Below are positions 32,009 to 64,000 of a DNA stretch of 64,000 nucleotides, one piece after another (position 1 is the first letter of the stretch; each line of letters starts with the position of its first letter). The notes beneath the pieces were generated by a model, which worked only from the letters and a program-made list of their open reading frames with translations, did not search any database and was not told the DNA's origin. The stretch is from Dromaius novaehollandiae. Its lineage: Eukaryota; Chordata; Aves; Casuariiformes; Dromaiidae. Position numbers and translations under genes: made by a program. The stretch covers positions 8,929,404 to 8,993,403 of the forward strand of contig NC_088103.1 in the NCBI RefSeq assembly GCF_036370855.1, read 5' to 3'.

Positions 32009-34440
32009 GTCTGCTGAAACAATGTCTCTGTTGTCTCTTGTACTGTGCATTTCTAGGCAGTGACTTCAGAGTGAATTGCTGTTCCTCTCAAAAGATAAAT
32101 AGGCTTTCTGCTGTTGCAGAACAACCTGCCGGGCTAGAACTTTAGCCCAGAAAAACTCTTACCTGTTACTATTCTTCAGCTGTTGATCATTGGAATTTTG
32201 CTAGTTTCTTTATAATCACTCTTGATATCTGAAAACATTCTGTATGTCTCTATAGATACTCTGCTAATCCTTGAGCAGAGAATAAATAGGATAGCCTTCT
32301 GCTTGTTGTGTCTGGTAAGATAAGTGCTGTGCTGCAGTGCCAGTGTTGTTTGTCTTGGCTTAGAAAGTTAAAATATTGGGCTGTGAAAGGACTGTGTACA
32401 TTCAGTCTTACACTGGGAGAAGCAAGAAAAAACTTGCTTTAGTTTCTTAGGTACAAATCTGTGTACAAACATCTCAGTTTTATAGTCAGACTCTTGAATG
32501 CTGCCTTCCAGGTGGTAATAAAGGAAACTTGAAATACATTTATTAGTTACTTTGCCTCTCAAATTGATCCTTATCTCTTGTTTCTGTCCCGCAGAAAGAG
32601 AGGGATTTGAAGAGAATTAAGTTCTCAGAGATGTAATATAGTGGCTGGTTTTTATTCCTTTCAAATAAAGGTAGGAACACTAAGTCCTTTATTTGTACTA
32701 CCAACCAGTAAAAAAAAATTCGAAATATCACTAAAGGTAATCAGCAGACTTCTTGAAAGTAGTACTTACATTGTGACTTTGACATTAAAAAGATGCCTGA
32801 AACATCCCATGTTCTTGTGTTAGTAGCAGTTCTAGAAAATCTGCTTTCTTCTCTCACTCCTTTGATCTTAATTTAAAACCAGCCTTTAAATACAACCTGC
32901 TAGAAAACTTACATAACTGAATTCCAGTGTTTCTGTACTGAGACTGTTAAAGAGTGATGGCAGTTAACTACTCTTGGTGCTTAAGAACTTTCCCAGGTCT
33001 CCCAAGTATTTCGTTTTGAGTGATATTTCCAAGTGTGTGGTGTCACACCGTAATAACTTGAACCCTGTTCACTGAGACAGATTTACCGCAGTGAGCATCT
33101 GTCACTGTTTGTGGTGCTCTCCTCTTCCCCTCCCCTTCCCCAGCTTAGTTCTGTTTAATTGTGTGTTTCATTTTGTTTTTTTACATAAAGTGTGGTGCAG
33201 TAAGGCTTGACTAGTATTTAAATCAAAAGTTTAAGCATCCTGGAGATGTGGTGTTGATTAACAACACTGCAGCAACCTTAATTTAGAGTAGGTCACTTAT
33301 TTTTTACCTGAATAAAAATGCTATTTTGGAATTAATTTAGAGCTATTCTGGAATAATTCCATATACGAGTATACCTTCTATTTCTATTTTTCATCTGTAG
33401 CTTCTTACTTTCTGGGTTCTGGTAAGCACCTGGGGGCTTGGAATTGATAGTGTTGGGGGCTGTATAAAAAGCACGTTCAGACAAACACTTTGGTTTTCAG
33501 TCACCCATTAGTGTGACTTTGGTGGTTTTGAGGTTATCACTCTTTGTAGTTTGTCTTAATTTTGCTCTTCCTTTCTGCTTGCATGGATGCTACATGCACA
33601 TCCATTCTGCTGCTTCTCTTGCAATCCTGGTTCCCCTTGTAGAGCAAACACGAGGACTATACAAGAGCTCAAGGGGAAGTCTTGAGTTTCAGCATATGAA
33701 ATGGCATTTTTTTGTCCATCTCTGCTATTAGGAGAATCCTGTGCCACATTTGGCAGTGTGATTCTTCTAACTGCTGCTTTGTCTTACTTGCATATTTATT
33801 TTTCTTATTTGCTTGTTCTTTGCTATTTTCTGTTTGGTTGTTTTTTGCTTTTTTTGTTTTTTCTCTGCCATGTTTCACTGTTTCAAAGCTTAGCAAACAT
33901 ATTCTGTATAGAAAGTTGGGAAACTCCTGATTTAAAGCTGTCAGCCTGACTCCCACTGAAATCAGGACTAACATAATTTCTTCTCTGTGTGGGTAGTAGA
34001 TTCCTTCTTCTCTAAGCTGCTCATCTACCATCTTTGCATTTGCGTGAGGGACAGTTGAGGAGGAGAGTCAGACTGACAGGAATAATGTGGAGAGGATTTT
34101 CATCTTGATTTCCTTCATGTCACGGACAGGAAAAAATTAAGCCTACTTATTTGGCAGCCTGTGTGTCTAAAAGATTTCCAGCATCTGTGGTAACTGAGCT
34201 TTGTTTTTGTTGATTTGGGAATCTGTAGCTGGTCCTTTTGCAGCAGGTTTAAAGCCATGCTACTTAGCAACTGTTGTTAGGGCAGTGAAAGCTTGGCTGG
34301 CCACTGTCTTGGGCTCTCTTTCCAATTATCTGAATTCCGTCTGGAAGGGAAGCGATCGGAGGGTGACTGGAAGTTACTGGGGGGTTCTGAATCCTTGCAA
34401 ATGACAGAAAAGCTGGAGACTCTGAAATGAAAGAGAAAGT

Positions 34441-34700
34441 GAAGTTGGAGGTCGTCTCATCTAACCTCCTGCTTAAAGCTGGGTGAGCTTGAAAGTTAGG
34501 TCAGGTTGCAGAGGGACTTACCCTGTTGAGTTTTGACGCTCTCCCAGGAGTGGAAAACCTAGTTTCTCTGGGCAGCCTGTTCCAGTGCTTAACTGGTGTC
34601 ATTACGAGAAACCTTTTCCTTGTACCTAATCAGTTTCCCGTGCTGCAACTTGTGACCTTGCCGCTTGTCGTTTCTGTGTGTCTCTGAAGGTGTAAGGAGG
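34441..34700 (-). repeat. CR1 LINE fragment (3' region, minus orientation)
   Basis: Contains the diagnostic avian/reptile CR1 wording in reverse orientation: a GGAGGTC...CATCTAACCTCCTGC start, then CTGGGCAGCCTGTTCCAGTG (34578-34597) and CCTTTTCCTTGTACCTAAT. The terminal short repeats of the CR1 3' end are not preserved. No coding capacity. This is the main repeat evidence for an avian genome. Confidence 0.85.
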
Positions 34701-36822
34701 GAGATGTTAGATGAAATGGGGTTGCAGTTGTGTTCAGACTCTGAGCAATATTGGAGCAGGCTTTAAAGGCAGGTAAAGAAGAGGAAAAACTGTTTCCAAA
34801 GCATGTTACTCAAACAGGCTTTAAGGCATCGTTCTGTCTTGCTAGGTGGAAGACTGCTACCAAGAGCCACTTGGTGGAGAGGAGACATCTTTTCTCATAA
34901 TATTTTTTTTCCTTTTTTAAGGTTTCATCTTGAGTAATACTAAAGTAACTTTTATGATGGTCTCCTTGTGTTTTATTAAGTGCAATGAACAGCTCAATGA
35001 ATTCTGAGTACTGATAACGTTAGCAAATATTTATTGTGTAGTAGAACCGCGCTTTGTGATCGATTCATGTGTGTATTTGCTCGACTGCTGAATGAGCAGG
35101 AGGCACTTGGCTTTCTGGAGAGCAAAACAGGAAACTAAGCAGGTTTTTTTAGTAGGCGCTCAGGTACACATCAGTGTCCCTACATATGTGGATACAGCTT
35201 TGAAGCAGAAAGTGAAAGTAAATTTCCCTGTGAGAAAACTTCCTGTAGAAGCGACCGTGGACAACAGTGCTGGTTTAGCGCATTTGTGAGGCTGAGGTCT
35301 CTGCCTGTACTGGGGAGAAAAGCAGGACTCCAGGCTTTCCCTCTCCGCGTTTTTACTTGACAGCTTTCCTTCTGCTGGTAAATGTGCCAGAATGTTTCAG
35401 CCCTTCAGTTTTGGTCAGGTAGATCTCCGATGGGTTGTAAGAGCTTGTGGCTGCCCTGCTTTGCTAGGCGCTTGTGAGCTTCCTGTTGTTGCTGGTAATG
35501 CCAGTGAAACTACTTGTCCTGCGCAAGAGGCAGCCCACAGAATCAGTAAATCCAGATCTGTATATATTTATTTCTGTTAGTGCTAGAGGTGAAAAGGAAA
35601 GGCATGAATTGCTTGGTGACTCTTCATGTGCAATAAGAAAAGATGACACTGCAATTTGATGTCCTGAGAGTATTTTCGTTATTACTTACCCTTGTGGGAT
35701 GAATGATTTTTCTTTAGGTGTGATTTTTGCACTTTTCTCATTTTATTTACACCTTGTGCGAATGGCACACCTGCTTTTATGTTGTACGCTGCAAGTACTG
35801 TCAATTCGATCAAAAGCATATTGCTTTCTTCCCTAAACAGGCCGAGCCATTTTGTAGCTTTCTGGACTGGCTTTGTGATGTTTCTTTGGGAATAGAGGAT
35901 TTTTCATTAGCTCTTGCCTTTGGAAGAGCTGTAAAACAGTTGTTGTTAGTATGTACAGTTGTTTTAATTTATCAAAGGAGATGCTGCACGTGAGAGGTTG
36001 AACAGACATAGACATATGGAACACAAATGCTGTGAATTCCAAGAGAACATTTAAAGTATGCATTAGTGAGGAAATCCTAGGCTGTTGTGAAGGTTCAGGA
36101 TCTTGAAAGGCCATGGACTTGGCAGCTGCTATGGGAGAAAGCACTGGCCTGTGTGTCTGGTACAGACTCATCTAAGGACTGACTTTGAATCGGCCAACAG
36201 AGTAGTCTTTTGTGTCAAGGTGTACTTTCAGATGTGGATGCTGGCTGAAGAGCAGGAGCATGCAAGTAACTTCTTGCGTGGACTGGCTGCATAGGGGTTT
36301 TATTTATACCTGTTCCATGTCTTTTTGACTCATCAGAAGCAACCTTTTTCAGTGGGTGGATGAACTTGATGTTAAATATTTTAACTCGTTATTATGGTTT
36401 TCTTCACCATTTGGTTTTAGGAGTATTGTTTTTTCTTTTTGGCACTTTTTATGATACAGCTTTATCTGCAGTGTTTCTTAGATGTCAAAAAGATGAAGAA
36501 TGCTTGTGATGACCCTGTCTCCAAGCTATTCTTTGTTCTGCTATTGCACAAGGCAAAAGTACTATAAGGATGTTTTTGCAGAATGGAGTCAGTCCTCTGA
36601 GAGCTTCTGTGCCCAAGCTTGCCAAGGGTAGAACTTTAAAAGAAGAATGGATTGCTGGTTGGTGAACCTCTGGTACTGAAATTCTGCTGCTCCAAGAACT
36701 AGTGGCAGTCCTGAGACAATAACCTGTCTCTTTCAAAGGTAGATTAAGATCTCTGAATAGGGAAGTTTTACCTACTGTATGTTTCTTTTGTAGGTACGTG
36801 GTGAGGAGGCAGCTATTGAACT

Positions 36823-63930
<27,108 letters not shown>

Positions 63931-64000
63931 GTAAGGGGGGGGGGGTTAATCCCATATTAACTATTCCTCTCTCCATCTCCTTAAAACTATGGCAGATTGT

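Larger units (their letters stand above)
29888..36793 (+). other. P4HA1: P4HA1 intron 1
   Basis: 6.9 kb between the non-coding exon 1 donor GTGAGG and the TTGTAG acceptor. The left 0.4 kb is CpG island. It contains a possible intronic poly(A) site near 32003 and a CR1 fragment at 34441-34700. No alternative coding exon that joins the P4HA1 frame was found. Confidence 0.75.

Overview
The window is vertebrate nuclear DNA, almost certainly from a bird. The evidence is intron-split genes with GT-AG borders, a CpG-island promoter, a CR1-type LINE fragment near 34.5 kb, and proteins that read as avian orthologs of three genes neighbouring each other on human 10q22: ECD, NUDT13 and P4HA1. I cannot name the species from sequence alone. 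No prokaryotic, viral or mobile coding system was seen.

Layout. (1) 1-8.9 kb, plus strand: the 3' part of ECD (ecdysoneless homolog), nine coding exons (274-466 through 8059-8289) plus 3' UTR; its 5' half lies outside. (2) 8.9-17.6 kb: intergenic, A/T-rich, with no supported gene; it holds a strong G-rich tract about 0.45 kb past the ECD poly(A) signal. (3) 17.6-22.7 kb, minus strand: all coding exons of NUDT13 (eight, about 355 residues), tail-to-tail with ECD, with a likely promoter motif near 24.45 kb. (4) 24.5-29.4 kb: intergenic, with a possible old CR1 fragment. (5) 29.4 kb to the right end, plus strand: P4HA1, the catalytic alpha(I) subunit of collagen prolyl 4-hydroxylase, from its CpG-island/TATA promoter through exon 14; the last exon or exons, with the distal iron-binding His and the 2-oxoglutarate-binding Lys, lie beyond the window. 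NUDT13 and P4HA1 are head-to-head about 5 kb apart. Order and relative orientation match the human locus.

The most interesting structure is in P4HA1. The known mutually exclusive 71-nt exon pair (9/10) is present, and there is a second tandem exon pair (called 12a/12b here) of two 54-nt exons encoding the HxD iron-binding motif. The two copies differ by one residue (Gly versus Ala). They are separated by only 63 nt, too short for normal splicing between them, and the downstream copy uses a GC rather than GT donor. With both pairs, four P4HA1 proteins are possible. A nearly perfect 101-nt palindrome in intron 4 (41978-42078) is the other outstanding unexplained feature.

The three genes are not a functional pathway: ECD acts in the R2TP/PRPF8 splicing and cell-cycle network, NUDT13 is a mitochondrial NAD(P)H-type Nudix hydrolase, and P4HA1 works in the ER on procollagen. 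Their grouping is conserved synteny.
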